A stretch of DNA of 64,000 nucleotides from positions 3,326,501-3,390,500 of the forward strand of contig NZ_CP137636.1 in assembly GCF_036670015.1 (NCBI RefSeq). The letters are read 5' to 3'. Positions 16,554 to 26,771 of the stretch are shown here, in pieces. The notes beneath the pieces are model-generated. The model saw nothing but the letters and a program-made list of their open reading frames with translations, was not told the DNA's origin and did no database searches. Origin of the DNA: Niallia sp. XMNu-256. GTDB taxonomy: Bacteria > Bacillota > Bacilli > Bacillales > Cytobacillaceae. The stretch's first letter is position 1. Every line of letters begins with the position of its first letter. Both the position numbers and the translations under genes were made by a program.

Positions 16554-19196
16554 CTATTTCGAGTCATACCAAGTTGGACCGTAGGCATAGTCTACTTTTA
16601 ACGGTACTTTTAGTTCGATGGCATTTTCCATGACATCTGGGACAATTTCTTTCAAGATCTCTATTTCTTCTGGCGGTGCCTCAAAGATCAATTCATCATG
16701 TACTTGCAGCAATAATCTTGTTTGTAATCCTTCACGTTTCAAGCGTTCGGCCATATCAACCATCGCTTTTTTAATAATATCGGCTGCACTTCCCTGAATA
16801 GGGGTATTCATCGCGGTTCGCTCCGCAAAGCTGCGCAGATTAAAATTACGGCTTGTGATTTCTGGTAAATAGCGGCGGCGATGCATTAAGGTAGAAACAT
16901 ACCCTTTTAACTTGGCATCTTTTACTATTTCATCGATATATTCCTTCACCCCTGGATAGCTGGCAAAATAGCGGTCAATAAACTCCCCCGCTTCTTTTCG
17001 TGAAATCTTTAGACTTTGACTAAGTCCATAATCACTAATTCCGTATACGATTCCGAAGTTTACGGCTTTCGCATGACGACGCATATTTGATGTTACTTCC
17101 TCTTTTGATACATGGAAAACATCCATTGCTGTTTTCGTATGAATATCCATTCCTTCACTGAAAGCTGAGATTAGTTTCTCATCCCCTGCAATATGAGCTA
17201 ACACCCGCAATTCAATCTGGGAATAGTCAGCTGCAAAAATAAGCCAGTCTTTCTCAGAAGGGACAAAGGCTTTGCGAATTTTTCTTCCTTCTTCTAAGCG
17301 TATCGGGATATTTTGCAAATTCGGATCCGTTGAGCTTAATCGTCCGGTTTGCGTTAATGCTTGATTAAAAATCGTATGGACCTTGTCAGTTTTTGGATGA
17401 ATGAACTTTACTAAGCCATCAATATAAGTGGATTTTAATTTCCCTAACTGGCGATACATGAGTATATGTTCAATAATCTCATGACTGCTTTCTAGTTTTT
17501 CTAAAACATCCGCTGAAGTGGAATAGCCTGTTTTCGTTTTCTTAATAACCGGTAAACCTAATTTTTCAAATAAAATAACTCCTAACTGCTTTGGAGAATT
17601 GATATTAAAGGTTTCACCTGCGGCCTCATAAATTTTTTCTTCTAACTGAGCTAATCGACCCTTTAATTCTTCTCCCATTGCTAGCAAACCATCTTTATCC
17701 ACTTTCACCCCTATGGATTCCATATCTGCAAGGATAATGGAGAGTGGCAATTCTAAATCATGATACAATTCAAGCTGTTGGTTTTCTTTAAGTTCAGACT
17801 CCAATTTATCCTCTAAATCTTCTAACACTAATGCCTTCCGGACGAGATGCTGTGCAAGCTCTGCCGAATCAGGAACCTTTCTTTTGGCACCTTTTCCATA
17901 AAAATTCTCATCCGATTGAATCGATGAAAAACCATATCGTTTTGCAATGGATGCAACGTCCTCAATTGTTTCTGAAGGATTTGCTAAGTAAGAAGCGATT
18001 AATAAATCAAAGGTAACTCCGTTTAAATGGATTCCATGATGTCTTAGCGAAACTTCCGACCGCTTTGCATCATATACAACTTTTTTCTTACTGTCATCCT
18101 CTGCCCAAGTTTTAAAAATAGGAGACTCTAGAGCCTTATCCGTAGCTATATAAAAATGACCTTTGTCATTTACGAGGGAAAAACCAATAATATCACTATA
18201 ATGGTAGTTGCCGTCTAATACTTCTACATAGAAAGCATTATGGTCTGAAAAAATAGACTCATTGACCTCTTCCACAATTTCAAAGTCGATGTCTTCCAAA
18301 ACCTCTGGCTCTTCCGTTTGAAGATCTCCACCCATTTTCTCCAATAAGGATTGAAACCCTAATTCCTTAAATAGACCCACCAATTTTTCATGATCAAATC
18401 CATTGTATTCAATGTTTTCTAATTGAACATCAATCGGTGCTTCCCTCATAATTGTTGCCAGCTCCTTGCTCATAATAGCCTGGTCTTTATACGTTTCTAG
18501 CTTTTCCTTTAATTTCGCACCGCTTACTTTTTCAATTGAGGATAATAACTCTTCTACCGTATGAAATTCTTTTAATAGCTTAATGGCTGTCTTCTCACCT
18601 ACACTAGGAACGCCTGGGATATTATCAGATTTATCGCCCATAAGTCCTTTCATATCGATAATTTGTTCTGGACTTAGCCCATACTTTTCTTGGATATGTT
18701 CTGGAGTATATTCCTCAATATCTGTAATCCCTTTACGAGTAATCCCGATAGTGGTCTTAGGAGAACTTAGTTGAGTTAAGTCTTTGTCTCCAGTAATTAC
18801 TTTAATTTCAAAGCCCTCTTTTTCCGCCTGTACGGTTAGAGTTCCGATAATATCATCCGCTTCATAGTTTTCAAGTTCATAGGTTGAAATTCCATAGACC
18901 TTAAGCAATTCACGAATATAAGGAAATTGTTCCGATAATTCAGATGGAGTCTTCTGCCTGCCACCTTTATATTCACTAAAGGTTTGATGACGAAAGGTCG
19001 TTTTACCAGCATCGAACGCCACCAACATATGGGACGGCTTCTCGTCTTCAAGAATTTTCATTAACATCATCGTGAATCCATAAACAGCATTGGTATGTAT
19101 TCCTTTATCATTATTCAATAGCGGCAAAGCAAAAAAAGCACGATAGGCTATGCTATTTCCGTCAATTAGAACCAGCTTTTTTGTCAAATCCAACAC
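16554..19196 (-). CDS. polA: DNA polymerase I
   Basis: An 880-residue family A polymerase for repair and Okazaki-fragment processing. The N-terminal 5' nuclease (about 1-290) contains DGNSIAYRAFF and the H3TH block GLMGDKSDNIPG. The central 3'-5' exonuclease fold lacks the catalytic DxE (FYVEVLD instead), as is usual in Bacillus. The polymerase domain has DYSQIELRVLAHIAGD, RRHAKAVNFGIVYG and QVHDELIFE. The start is TTG; another TTG two codons on has better spacing from GGGGTG. mutM lies downstream beyond the tandem array. Confidence 0.97.
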   Translation of the reverse strand: MLDLTKKLVLIDGNSIAYRAFFALPLLNNDKGIHTNAVYGFTMMLMKILEDEKPSHMLVAFDAGKTTFRHQTFSEYKGGRQKTPSELSEQFPYIRELLKVYGISTYELENYEADDIIGTLTVQAEKEGFEIKVITGDKDLTQLSSPKTTIGITRKGITDIEEYTPEHIQEKYGLSPEQIIDMKGLMGDKSDNIPGVPSVGEKTAIKLLKEFHTVEELLSSIEKVSGAKLKEKLETYKDQAIMSKELATIMREAPIDVQLENIEYNGFDHEKLVGLFKELGFQSLLEKMGGDLQTEEPEVLEDIDFEIVEEVNESIFSDHNAFYVEVLDGNYHYSDIIGFSLVNDKGHFYIATDKALESPIFKTWAEDDSKKKVVYDAKRSEVSLRHHGIHLNGVTFDLLIASYLANPSETIEDVASIAKRYGFSSIQSDENFYGKGAKRKVPDSAELAQHLVRKALVLEDLEDKLESELKENQQLELYHDLELPLSIILADMESIGVKVDKDGLLAMGEELKGRLAQLEEKIYEAAGETFNINSPKQLGVILFEKLGLPVIKKTKTGYSTSADVLEKLESSHEIIEHILMYRQLGKLKSTYIDGLVKFIHPKTDKVHTIFNQALTQTGRLSSTDPNLQNIPIRLEEGRKIRKAFVPSEKDWLIFAADYSQIELRVLAHIAGDEKLISAFSEGMDIHTKTAMDVFHVSKEEVTSNMRRHAKAVNFGIVYGISDYGLSQSLKISRKEAGEFIDRYFASYPGVKEYIDEIVKDAKLKGYVSTLMHRRRYLPEITSRNFNLRSFAERTAMNTPIQGSAADIIKKAMVDMAERLKREGLQTRLLLQVHDELIFEAPPEEIEILKEIVPDVMENAIELKVPLKVDYAYGPTWYDSK

Positions 19197-19313
19197 CCCA
19201 TTCCATTGACAAGTGTTATATTGTCAACCTATTTTTCCTTTCTAGTTTATCATGATTGCCAATGGAAAGGAAAATAACCGAATGGTTTCGATACCGGATC
19301 TCATACAAAAAAG

Positions 19314-19366
19314 AACCAAATAAAAAAGGCGGAAAGCGATAAGCAATCCACCTTTTTTATTTGGTT
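19314..19366. terminator. Terminator after phoR
   Basis: AACCAAATAAAAAAGGCGG pairs with CCACCTTTTTTATTTGGTT with one mismatch across a 15-nt loop. Leftward it is followed by CTTTTTTG. The rest of 19197-19469 shows only a possible polA promoter region and nothing else recognisable. Confidence 0.85.
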
Positions 19367-19469
19367 CCTTGGATGAAGGGGTATTTCACTTTTGATTATA
19401 GCAACGAATTGTTAATTCACCACAAACATAATGTTAATCTATTGTAAAAAATATCCTTTTTCATTCTAA

Positions 19470-21239
19470 TCATTTTCGTGGGAACTTCTTTGACAGTTCA
19501 ATGCTAAAAACCGTCCCTTGTCCAAGTTTACTTTTAACTTTAACTGTCCCTTTGTGAGCTTCCATTAAATGTTTAACAATCGCTAAACCAAGCCCAGTAC
19601 CACCTGAATTACGGTCCCTTGCCTTATCCACCCGATAAAAGCGTTCAAAAATTCTTGGGATTTCCTTCTTCTCGATTCCCATTCCCGTATCTTCTACATG
19701 TACGGTTACTTTTTTAGCACTTTCCTCCATGGAGATTACTACTTTTCCGTCATTAGGTGTGTAAGATACGGCATTCGATATAATATTAATGAAAACTTGC
19801 TTTAGTCGATAAGCGTCCCCTTCAATAAGGAATTTGTCAGAAGCTTTATCAAACTTAATCATAATGTTCTTTTTTGTTGCTCTTCCAGCGACTATGCTAA
19901 TTGATTCCTCAAGGATGAGGTTTAAATTAACTGGTTGAATAGTCAAGGAGAATCCTTCATTTTCAATTTTGGACAGTTCTAATAAATCGTAGATGAGCGA
20001 CTGAAGTCTGTCACTCTCTTTTAAAATAATTGATAAAAATGATTCCAATGTTTCCTTGTCTTCCATTGCACCATCTAATAAAGTTTCCGCAAAACCTTTA
20101 ATCGATGTAACAGGCGTTTTTAATTCATGAGAGACATTAGCAACAAAGTCTTTTCTTGTTTGTTCCAATTTTTTAATTTCTGTAATATCATGAAAAACAA
20201 GGAGAATTCCTTTCCACACATCATTGGTGCCTAAAATCGGTACACCGTAAACTTCAAAATGACGCCGTTCAATTTTTAACGGAATCACAAGCTGCTTTCT
20301 GACCTTTTGTTCCGTCATAAAAATATCTTCAATGATTTTATTAATTTCCTTATGTTTAATAACCTCATAATAGAGCTTGTACAAGTATTGTGATGATTTT
20401 ACATCAAATATTTCTTTATATGTACGATTGACTAAGTTGATGTACCCATGCCCATCAATTAAAATTAATCCGCTCCCCATATTTTCAATCAAGGTACTTA
20501 AACGATCTTTTTGCATCTCATGCGCTTTCATCATATCTTGTAAATTACGAGCGAGAATATTTAAAGAGGAGTTCAGCATGCCAATTTCACCATTTTGATC
20601 TTCAAAAGTCCGAGCATGGTAATTTCCCTTTGCTAATTCAAATGCTAATTTCGTAGCCCGTTCAATAGGTCTAGTATAACGATTCATAATATTGCGACCA
20701 AGAATGACAATCACAATAAAAGCAAAACTGAAGCTAATGGTCAATAGCCACCAAATTTGCGAATAAGCATGTTTAAGTTCGTCCGTCTTGGAGCTAACCA
20801 ACACAAACCCTTGTTTTGAACCATCGGTATGAATAGGCTCCCAAAAATACTGGACAGTCACATTTTTCATCCAGGTATAATCCGATTTTGGATTTGTTTG
20901 ATTTGCAAACATATTTGTTAATGCTGTTTCATATTCTGCTTGATCTTCTTCGATGACTTCTCCACTTTCAAGCACGATATTTCCATTCCGATCGAAAATG
21001 GTAATTCTTGCATCTAATTCATGACTAAACTCTGAAATTCTATTCTCATTAAATGAATGGATCCCACCAGCGCCTTCTATATATGAGGAGACTAGTCTAG
21101 TTTCTTTGACTAAGTGTTCATCAAAGTTTTTTAAATAAAAAGTATTAAAGATTTGTCCTAATATAATGCCCATGACGATTAGGACAATAATAAGTAGAGC
21201 TAATAGAGCAAAAAGAATTTTTGAACGAAACTTGATCAT
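19470..21239 (-). CDS. phoR: Phosphate-regulon sensor histidine kinase PhoR
   Basis: A 589-residue membrane kinase. TM1 (about 8-30), an extracytoplasmic domain and TM2 (about 163-183) are followed by HAMP, a PAS domain starting near LIENMGSGLILID, a HisKA domain with the phospho-accepting His in NVSHELKTP, and an HATPase with NIISNAVSYTPND, DTGMGI and GGTGLGLAI. It phosphorylates PhoP under phosphate starvation. The start codon overlaps the phoP stop by four bases, so the pair is translationally coupled. Confidence 0.96.
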   Translation of the reverse strand: MIKFRSKILFALLALLIIVLIVMGIILGQIFNTFYLKNFDEHLVKETRLVSSYIEGAGGIHSFNENRISEFSHELDARITIFDRNGNIVLESGEVIEEDQAEYETALTNMFANQTNPKSDYTWMKNVTVQYFWEPIHTDGSKQGFVLVSSKTDELKHAYSQIWWLLTISFSFAFIVIVILGRNIMNRYTRPIERATKLAFELAKGNYHARTFEDQNGEIGMLNSSLNILARNLQDMMKAHEMQKDRLSTLIENMGSGLILIDGHGYINLVNRTYKEIFDVKSSQYLYKLYYEVIKHKEINKIIEDIFMTEQKVRKQLVIPLKIERRHFEVYGVPILGTNDVWKGILLVFHDITEIKKLEQTRKDFVANVSHELKTPVTSIKGFAETLLDGAMEDKETLESFLSIILKESDRLQSLIYDLLELSKIENEGFSLTIQPVNLNLILEESISIVAGRATKKNIMIKFDKASDKFLIEGDAYRLKQVFINIISNAVSYTPNDGKVVISMEESAKKVTVHVEDTGMGIEKKEIPRIFERFYRVDKARDRNSGGTGLGLAIVKHLMEAHKGTVKVKSKLGQGTVFSIELSKKFPRK

Positions 21240-21955
21240 TCCACTTTTGGCTCCTCAAGCTTATAGCCTAATCCCCTTATCGTTTTAATATAAACTGGTT
21301 TTTTTGTGTTATGTTCAATTTTTTCACGTAAATGACTAATATGAACGTCGACAATTCTCGTATCTCCGGCAAAATCATAATTCCAAACCGCACTTAATAA
21401 TTGATCACGAGTTAATACCCTGCCCTTATTCTTTGCTAGGTATAAAAGCAATTCAAATTCCTTTGGTGTGAGTTCTAGTAATTTCTCACCATAATAAGCC
21501 TCATATTGCTCTGGATAAATCGATAAGTTGCTGATAACCAATTGCTCTAATTCCTTTTGTTCCGCCTGTTCTGCAGAATCATCTTGGATTTGTGATCTTC
21601 TTAAAATCGCCTTGACACGAGCAACGACCTCTCGAGGGCTAAATGGCTTTGTCATATAATCATCCGCACCGAGTTCTAGTCCAAGAACTTTATCAAATTC
21701 ATCATCTTTTGCTGTCAACATTAAAATTGGTGTAAAGTTTTTTTGTTGTCGAAGTTCCTTACAAACTTCTAAACCATCCATGGAAGGTAACATCAAATCA
21801 AGTATAATTAAATCAGGATTTTCCCTCAAGGCCGTGTTTTTTCCGTCTTCTCCGTCCATTTCAGTGATAACTTCATAACCAGCCTGTTTTAAATTATACT
21901 GAAGTAATGTTACGATTGACTTTTCATCATCAACAACAAGTACTTTTTTCCCCAT
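21236..21955 (-). CDS. phoP: Phosphate-regulon response regulator PhoP
   Basis: A 239-residue OmpR-family regulator. The receiver domain has VVDDEKS (acidic pocket), the phospho-acceptor Asp in LIILDLMLPSMDG, and Lys in YMTKPFSPRE. The C-terminal winged helix ends in TRIVDVHISHLREKIE and TIRGLGYKLE. The ATG at 21955 follows GGAGG and matches B. subtilis; the longer frame to 22003 is rejected. Upstream, TTTACA, ATTACA and TTACAC at 22034-22063 (11- to 13-bp phase) could be Pho boxes, weakly. Confidence 0.96.
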   Translation of the reverse strand: MGKKVLVVDDEKSIVTLLQYNLKQAGYEVITEMDGEDGKNTALRENPDLIILDLMLPSMDGLEVCKELRQQKNFTPILMLTAKDDEFDKVLGLELGADDYMTKPFSPREVVARVKAILRRSQIQDDSAEQAEQKELEQLVISNLSIYPEQYEAYYGEKLLELTPKEFELLLYLAKNKGRVLTRDQLLSAVWNYDFAGDTRIVDVHISHLREKIEHNTKKPVYIKTIRGLGYKLEEPKVE

Positions 21956-22088
21956 TTTAGCCTCCGTTTGAAAAGAAATATTTACCCCGTTACATATATC
22001 CAAAGTTCCTTAATTTATACTATACACATAATATTTACAGTTGTACATTACAAAAAATTACACGATTTGCATAGAATGAGGAAAATTA

Positions 22089-22121
22089 AAAAATTCGAGG
22101 ATCTACTCCTCGAATTTTTTT
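22089..22121. terminator. Terminator of citZ-icd-mdh
   Basis: AAAATTCGAGGA pairs with TCCTCGAATTTT across a 5-base loop with T-runs both ways, seven bases past the mdh stop. Confidence 0.9.
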
Positions 22122-22127
22122 ACCCAT

Positions 22128-23066
22128 TTAAGCTAATACAGCCATCACATTCTTTACAGCTTCGACTGAACGATCAAGTGCTGTCTTTTCAGCATCTGTT
22201 AATTCTAGTTGAATAACTTTTTCAAGACCATTTCCGCCAATAATCGTTGGTACCCCTAGATAAATCCCGTTGTACCCATACTCCCCTTCAAGGTAAGCAA
22301 TCGTTGGTAATACACGACGTTGATCTTTAACAATCGCTTCTACCATTTCTGTTAATGCAGCTGCAGGCGCATAATAGGCACTTCCATTGCCTAATAGGTT
22401 AACAATTTCTCCGCCGCCTTTACGAGTACGCTCTACAATTGCTTCTAGTCGGTCCTCAGGAATTAGTGCTTCTAATGGAATTCCACCTGCATAAGAGTAA
22501 CGAACAAGTGGTACCATGTCATCTCCATGACCACCTAACACAAAGCCTGTAATGTCTTTAACTGAAAGGTTTAACTCTTGGGCAACAAATGTCCGGAACC
22601 GGGCTGTATCTAGTACTCCTGATTGTCCAATCACACGATTTTTCGGAAAGCCTGACTCTTTATATACGGTGTAAGTCATCGCATCTACTGGATTTGTTAA
22701 CACGATAATATAACAATTCGGAGAGTACTTAACGATTTCTTTTGTGACAGACTTCATAATTTTTTGGTTTGTTTGAACTAAATCATCACGACTCATGCCT
22801 GGCTTACGTGCGATTCCAGCTGTAATAATAACAATGTCAGAGTCCTTTGTATCTTCATAGTTGGAGGTTCCAATAATATTAGCATCAAACCCTTGAACAG
22901 GACTAGCTTCCAACATATCTAATGCTTTCCCTTTTGTTGGATTTTCCATTTGTGGAATATCAACTAAAACGACATCCCCCAATTCCTTTTGTCCGATGAA
23001 AAGTGCTGTTGTAGCTCCCGTAAAACCACTGCCGATAATTGAAATTTTCTTACGCTTAATCCCCAT
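22128..23066 (-). CDS. mdh: Malate dehydrogenase
   Basis: A 312-residue NAD-dependent, LDH-like malate dehydrogenase converting malate to oxaloacetate. [11 protein letters not shown] (11-21) is the nucleotide-binding loop, DIPQ supplies the NAD-selective acidic residue, and catalytic D/H are in [11 protein letters not shown] and [10 protein letters not shown]. It is the last gene of the citZ-icd-mdh cluster and lies before phoP, as in B. subtilis. Confidence 0.97.
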   Translation of the reverse strand: MGIKRKKISIIGSGFTGATTALFIGQKELGDVVLVDIPQMENPTKGKALDMLEASPVQGFDANIIGTSNYEDTKDSDIVIITAGIARKPGMSRDDLVQTNQKIMKSVTKEIVKYSPNCYIIVLTNPVDAMTYTVYKESGFPKNRVIGQSGVLDTARFRTFVAQELNLSVKDITGFVLGGHGDDMVPLVRYSYAGGIPLEALIPEDRLEAIVERTRKGGGEIVNLLGNGSAYYAPAAALTEMVEAIVKDQRRVLPTIAYLEGEYGYNGIYLGVPTIIGGNGLEKVIQLELTDAEKTALDRSVEAVKNVMAVLA

Positions 23067-23217
23067 CGTTCAATCTCTCCCCTATTGATCTTATAATTTG
23101 ATACTACTATGAAACAACTTGTTATTGAAAAATAAAGCATTGTCGTTTTATTAGATGTATATAAATTTAATTTATTTAAAAGAATTTGAATATTAAGTCT
23201 ACAATTGTTAAAAAGAA

Positions 23218-23260
23218 TGGTCTAATTTCGTCAGTTTAAACTGACGAAACATTAGACCAT
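23218..23260. terminator. Hairpin after icd
   Basis: ATGGTCTAATTTCGTCAGTTT pairs almost perfectly with the following AAACTGACGAAACATTAGACC. Leftward it is followed by CTTTTT. It may reduce read-through from icd to mdh or stabilise the icd mRNA end. Confidence 0.85.
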
Positions 23261-23279
23261 CTTTTTAAAATCATGATTA

Positions 23280-24545
23280 TTACATGTTTTTAATTAACTC
23301 ATTACCAAATTCAGAACATTTAACTTCAGTTGCTCCATCCATTAAGCGAGCAAAATCATAAGTAACGATTTTTGAAGCAATTGTTTTTTCCATTGATTTC
23401 GTGATTAAGTCTGCTGCTTCATTCCAGCCAAGGTGTTCTAACATTAATACTCCTGAAAGAATAACAGAAGATGGATTTACTTTGTCTAGGCCTGCATATT
23501 TTGGAGCTGTACCATGTGTAGCTTCAAAAATAGCATGTCCAGTTACATAGTTAATGTTAGCACCAGGTGCAATTCCGATTCCGCCGACTTGTGCTGCTAA
23601 AGCATCGGAGATATAGTCTCCATTTAAGTTCATTGTTGCTACAACTTCAAATTCGCTTGGACGAGTTAAGATTTGTTGTAAGAAGATATCTGCAATGGAA
23701 TCTTTCACAATGATTTTACCCGCTGCTTCTGCTTCAGCTTGCGCTTTGTTTGCTGCATCTACACCTTGTTCTTCCTTAATGCGATCATACTGATTCCAAG
23801 TAAACACTTTATCAGCATATTCTTTTTCAGCTACTTCATAACCCCATTTTTTAAATCCGCCTTCCGTATACTTCATAATGTTACCTTTATGAACCAATGT
23901 TACGGATTTTCTACCTTCCTTGATGGCATAATCAATGGCAGCACGTACTAGACGGCTTGTCCCTTCTTCTGATACCGGCTTAATTCCGATCCCTGAAGTT
24001 TCTGGGAAACGAATTTTGTCTACACCAAATTCATTTTGTAAAATGCTGATTAATTTTTTTGCATTTTCTGAACCCATTTCATATTCAATACCAGCATAAA
24101 TATCTTCAGTGTTTTCACGGAAAATAGCCATGTTTGTATCTTGAGGGCGTTTGACCGGTGATGGAACCCCTTCAAACCAACGTACTGGACGTAAACATAC
24201 ATAAAGATCCAATTCTTGGCGAAGTGCTACGTTTAGAGAACGAATCCCCCCACCAACTGGAGTTGTTAATGGTCCTTTAATCGCAATTAAATACTCGCGG
24301 ATTAGATCAAGTGTTTCTTTAGGAAGCCACTCACCCGTTTGGTTGAATGCCTTCTCCCCTGCAAGTACCTCTTTCCACTGTATCTTACGTTCGCCATTAT
24401 AAGCCTTTTCAACTGCTGCATCTAATACCTTTGAAGCAGCTGCCCAAATATCGGGACCTGTTCCATCACCTTCAATAAATGGAACGATTGGATTGTTTGG
24501 TACATTTAATACTCCGTTTGTTACTGTGATTTTTTCTCCTGTCAT
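23280..24545 (-). CDS. icd: NADP-dependent isocitrate dehydrogenase
   Basis: A 421-residue Icd oxidatively decarboxylating isocitrate to 2-oxoglutarate in the TCA cycle. It is almost collinear with B. subtilis Icd: [13 protein letters not shown] at the N-terminus, the substrate serine region [13 protein letters not shown], the metal-binding [13 protein letters not shown], and the NADP loop [11 protein letters not shown]. The start at 24545 follows GGAGAGG. It lies 138 bp after citZ and is probably cotranscribed with it. Confidence 0.98.
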   Translation of the reverse strand: MTGEKITVTNGVLNVPNNPIVPFIEGDGTGPDIWAAASKVLDAAVEKAYNGERKIQWKEVLAGEKAFNQTGEWLPKETLDLIREYLIAIKGPLTTPVGGGIRSLNVALRQELDLYVCLRPVRWFEGVPSPVKRPQDTNMAIFRENTEDIYAGIEYEMGSENAKKLISILQNEFGVDKIRFPETSGIGIKPVSEEGTSRLVRAAIDYAIKEGRKSVTLVHKGNIMKYTEGGFKKWGYEVAEKEYADKVFTWNQYDRIKEEQGVDAANKAQAEAEAAGKIIVKDSIADIFLQQILTRPSEFEVVATMNLNGDYISDALAAQVGGIGIAPGANINYVTGHAIFEATHGTAPKYAGLDKVNPSSVILSGVLMLEHLGWNEAADLITKSMEKTIASKIVTYDFARLMDGATEVKCSEFGNELIKNM

Positions 24546-24683
24546 GTTAACCTCTCCTCCATGTCTGCACTTAATATGTAAGACTAGAGGCTATACAAGA
24601 AAATCCTGAACAGCCTCTAATACAACATAACAAATTTAAACATCTTCTTTATCATATATTCTTGAGAGACCGTTGCGCTTTAA

Positions 24684-25802
24684 TTAGGCACGTCTTTCAA
24701 TGGAAACATATTCTTGCATTCCAGGGCCCGTGTACTCAGCACGTGGACGAATTAAGCGATTATTTTCATATTGTTCTAGAATATGTGCTAACCAACCTGA
24801 AACGCGACTAATTGCAAATATAGGTGTAAATAAATCATGGTCGATTCCTAAACTATGATATACAGATGCTGAGTAAAAGTCCACATTTGGCGGCAACTTC
24901 TTTTCACCTGTGACAATCTTTTCAATTTTAATGGACATGTCGTAGTACTGCGGCTGACCTGTTAAGGTTGTTAATTTCAGCGACATTTCCTTTAAGTGTT
25001 TGGCACGAGGGTCCCCGTTTTTGTATACACGATGACCAAATCCCATGATTTTCTCTTTCTTGATTAACTTTTCACGTATATATGTTTCAACGTTATTAGG
25101 CGTACCGATTTCCATCAGCATTTTCATAACTGCTTCATTTGCCCCGCCATGTAACGGACCTTTTAATGCACCAATCGCTGCTGTAATCCCTGAATAAATA
25201 TCAGATAGTGTAGCAACACAAACCCTAGCTGTGAATGTAGATGCATTTAATTCATGATCAGCATGCAAAATCAAGGCTTTATCCATTGCTTCGATTGCAA
25301 TAGGATCAGGCTCTTTTCCTGATAACATATATAAAAAATTTGCAGCAAAACTTAATTCTTCTCTTGGTGGGACAGGCTCCAACCCTTTACGAATGCGCGC
25401 AAAGGCTGCCACGATTGTTGGGATTTGAGCTTGCAAGCGAATGGCTTTATGATAATTGGCTTCTGGATCCATTTTATCTGCTTCAGAATCATATAGCGCT
25501 AATTGAGATACAGCTGTTCTAAGTGCTGCCATCGGATGAACTCGATCAATTGGATATGTTTTGAATCCATCAAGGACTTCATGAGGTAGTTGGGCGCTCG
25601 AGCTGAGTTGCTGCTTTAATTGGTCTAATTGAGGTGCTGTAGGTAACTTTCGATGCCATAATAAGTAGATTACTTCTTCAAAACTAGCATTCTCTGTTAA
25701 GTCATCAATATTATAGCCTACATATGTTAATGTATCATTAATGATTGAACTTACGGAAGAAGTAGCTGCCACAACCCCTTCAAGGCCACGCGTAACTGTC
25801 AT
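24684..25802 (-). CDS. citZ: Citrate synthase
   Basis: A 372-residue hexameric-type citrate synthase condensing acetyl-CoA and oxaloacetate. Catalytic residues are visible: His in GPLHGGANEAV, His in MGFGHRVYK and Asp in NVDFYSASVY. The start at 25802 is preceded by AGGAGAGG. It heads the citZ-icd-mdh cluster. A promoter lies about 270 bp upstream, with a cre-like site just downstream of it, consistent with carbon catabolite repression. Confidence 0.98.
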   Translation of the reverse strand: MTVTRGLEGVVAATSSVSSIINDTLTYVGYNIDDLTENASFEEVIYLLWHRKLPTAPQLDQLKQQLSSSAQLPHEVLDGFKTYPIDRVHPMAALRTAVSQLALYDSEADKMDPEANYHKAIRLQAQIPTIVAAFARIRKGLEPVPPREELSFAANFLYMLSGKEPDPIAIEAMDKALILHADHELNASTFTARVCVATLSDIYSGITAAIGALKGPLHGGANEAVMKMLMEIGTPNNVETYIREKLIKKEKIMGFGHRVYKNGDPRAKHLKEMSLKLTTLTGQPQYYDMSIKIEKIVTGEKKLPPNVDFYSASVYHSLGIDHDLFTPIFAISRVSGWLAHILEQYENNRLIRPRAEYTGPGMQEYVSIERRA

Positions 25803-26023
25803 ATAAATTCCTCTCCTTTTTATGAATATTCCCCATGAAAATGAAATCCCCCATGCTCAAAGTACATTATTAGTTTATTCAATTAACTAGGAATTATCAG
25901 AAATAATTTTCTGAATCTTATTAAATAATTATGCAGGTTATACAAAAATAGATCTTAGATACATATATCTGGTAAGGTGATAGTCGAAAGATGAATTGAG
26001 CGGATGTTCAATTATAAACGAAA

Positions 26024-26037
26024 AGAAAATGCTTTCA
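26024..26037. promoter_or_regulatory. Candidate cre (CcpA) site upstream of citZ
   Basis: On the minus strand TGAAAGCATTTTCT fits the cre consensus (TGAAAGCGNTTTCA type) with two differences. It lies about 25 bases past the expected start site of the promoter at 26069-26097, a position suited to blocking transcription. B. subtilis citZ is CcpA-repressed. Confidence 0.5.
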
Positions 26038-26068
26038 TAATTGTAAAAAACATATTTTTACATTTTTC

Positions 26069-26097
26069 ATTATATACAATTATCTGATTTTGCACAA
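26069..26097 (-). promoter_or_regulatory. SigA promoter of citZ
   Basis: Minus-strand TTGTGC (26092-26097) and TATAAT (26069-26074) are separated by 17 bp. The remaining 334-bp gap between citZ and ytwI is AT-rich with nothing else recognisable. Confidence 0.65.
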
Positions 26098-26136
26098 TTT
26101 TAAAAACTTGAAAACAGGATAAAAATTATTAATCGA

Positions 26137-26595
26137 TTAAAAGAATTGCATGATTTTCATGGCTAAATAAGCAATCCCTGCCCCAATTAATGGGCCTACA
26201 GCTACCCCTTTAAATAGTGCCACCGAGATAATGGTTCCTAGTACTAGAGCTGTTGTTATATGTGGATCCTTCGCTAAAAGGGTAACTCCACCTTTAGCGA
26301 GAAGAGCAACTGCGATACCGGATATAAGAGCAATCCATGCATAGGAAGATTTAAAGGCACCGAGTAAATCCTTAAAGCCGATATCCCCACTTGCAATGGG
26401 TGCTAAAACAGCGATGGTAATGACCGTTACTCCCCAATTAATCCCCTTTGTCTGTATAACAGAGAAAACTTTAGAATCTAAACCGCTTAATTTTAAAATC
26501 ATTAAGAAAACAACCGCAATGGTTAATGATTGGTTTTTGGCAACAAGGCCAATCACTAATAGTAATAATAAAAATAATGTAGCTTGCGAGAACAA
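26137..26595 (-). CDS. ytwI: DUF441 family membrane protein YtwI
   Basis: A 152-residue, very hydrophobic protein of the DUF441/UPF0756 family with about five membrane segments and the family motifs GINWGVTVITIAVLAPIASG and GVTLLAKDPH, then GVAVGPLIGAGIAYL. The start is TTG with AGGGAG eight bases upstream. It lies between citZ and divergent ytvI as in B. subtilis. Function is unknown. Confidence 0.88.
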   Translation of the reverse strand: MFSQATLFLLLLLVIGLVAKNQSLTIAVVFLMILKLSGLDSKVFSVIQTKGINWGVTVITIAVLAPIASGDIGFKDLLGAFKSSYAWIALISGIAVALLAKGGVTLLAKDPHITTALVLGTIISVALFKGVAVGPLIGAGIAYLAMKIMQFF

Positions 26596-26771
26596 GGAAA
26601 AAGCTCCCTTCTGTCTAATATTTTATCATACCTGTTTATCCTCATAAAAGCGTTTTTATTAAAAATCACATGACCTATATTTGATTTTGTTTACAAGTTA
26701 CATATCTTGCTTTATGTTCAAAGTAGAAGGTTTCTTTTGACCATAGTTCTAATAAAGGCAGGTGTTATCAT

